A DNA stretch of 6,560 nucleotides from a bacterium (lineage in GTDB: Bacteria; Bacillota_I; Bacilli_A; Mycoplasmatales; Mycoplasmoidaceae), in contig JAGBPV010000088.1 in NCBI GenBank assembly GCA_017633195.1, positions 1 through 6,560 on the forward strand, read 5' to 3'. How positions within the stretch are numbered: the first letter of the stretch is position 1; each line of letters opens with the position of its first letter. This document shows, piece by piece, positions 6,351 through 6,560 of this stretch. Below the pieces are notes generated by a model. It saw only the letters and a program-made list of their open reading frames with translations, did not search any database and was not told where the DNA came from. Made by a program: the position numbers and the translations under genes.

Positions 6351-6560
6351 ATGAAAAAGAAAATAAGTAAATATTTTGTTGCATCAATTTCAGCAACAGT
6401 CATTAGTGCTGCAGTAGTTTGTGCTGCAGTGAGTTGTAGTAGTGTAAATAGTTTAACAAGCAGTGTTAAAACTATTAGTACAAAATTAAGTGCAACTAAT
6501 GCTAATAAAGTTGATGGAAATAATTATTATGCAAATTATGGAAGTGTACTTACACTAAAA
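6351..6560 (+). CDS. Surface lipoprotein, 5' part only (runs off the window)
   Basis: The first 70 codons of a lipoprotein are present. A type II signal peptide has a basic start (MKKKISK), a hydrophobic core (about residues 9-27) rich in Ala, Val and Ile, and a lipobox AVSC with C29 as the lipidated residue. The mature part begins CSS and continues with a Ser/Thr/Asn-rich segment containing NNYYANYG (about 58-65). Such proteins are anchored in the outer leaflet of the wall-less cell membrane and are often variable surface antigens in mycoplasmas. The family cannot be named from this fragment. It is a separate transcription unit from the R-M operon, with its own promoter-like box and strong ribosome binding site. 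The gene is cut by the window end, not visibly broken. Confidence 0.85.
   Translation, partial: MKKKISKYFVASISATVISAAVVCAAVSCSSVNSLTSSVKTISTKLSATNANKVDGNNYYANYGSVLTLK

Noticed and set aside
1..6560. CRISPR array, tRNA, rRNA or insertion sequence
   Set aside because: No regularly spaced repeats, no cloverleaf-like GC-rich patches and no transposase motifs were found by eye on either strand.

Overview
The window is very AT-rich and uses UGA as tryptophan. Four long genes each hold in-frame TGA codons exactly where the protein family needs the reading to continue (12 TGA against one TGG across their conserved parts). With the low GC content and a typical lipobox lipoprotein, this points to a Mollicute (Mycoplasma, Spiroplasma, Malacoplasma or a relative). 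The genus cannot be fixed from the sequence. Read with the standard code these genes fall into fragments; with UGA as Trp they are intact.

Layout: (i) 1-164 is an AT-rich leader with a terminator-like hairpin and a bulged hairpin ahead of the first gene. (ii) 165-1613 encodes a single-chain ABC-type ATPase with a TOPRIM nuclease domain, of the OLD/overcoming-lysogenization-defect type, likely an anti-phage or DNA-processing nuclease. (iii) 1614-2133 is about 500 bases with no gene I can support, ending in a promoter-like box and a tight inverted repeat at the start of the next gene. (iv) 2134-5881 is a three-gene type II restriction-modification operon: C5-cytosine methyltransferase, then N6-adenine methyltransferase, then an HNH restriction endonuclease. 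(v) 5882-6350 is a second non-coding stretch with several inverted repeats, one a perfect 24-bp palindrome beside an extended -10 box. (vi) 6351 to the window end is the 5' part of a surface lipoprotein gene.

The two methyltransferases come before the nuclease in one transcription unit, so modification is made before cutting. Pairing a C5 enzyme with an N6-A enzyme and one HNH nuclease suggests an asymmetric (type IIS-like) recognition site, with each enzyme protecting one strand. The TOPRIM-ATPase and this system together look like a small defence cluster beside a surface-antigen gene. All the core families are known. The less ordinary points are the roughly 160-base out-of-frame overlap between adenine methyltransferase and nuclease, which looks like a former TGA stop now read through, and the dyads at the promoters.
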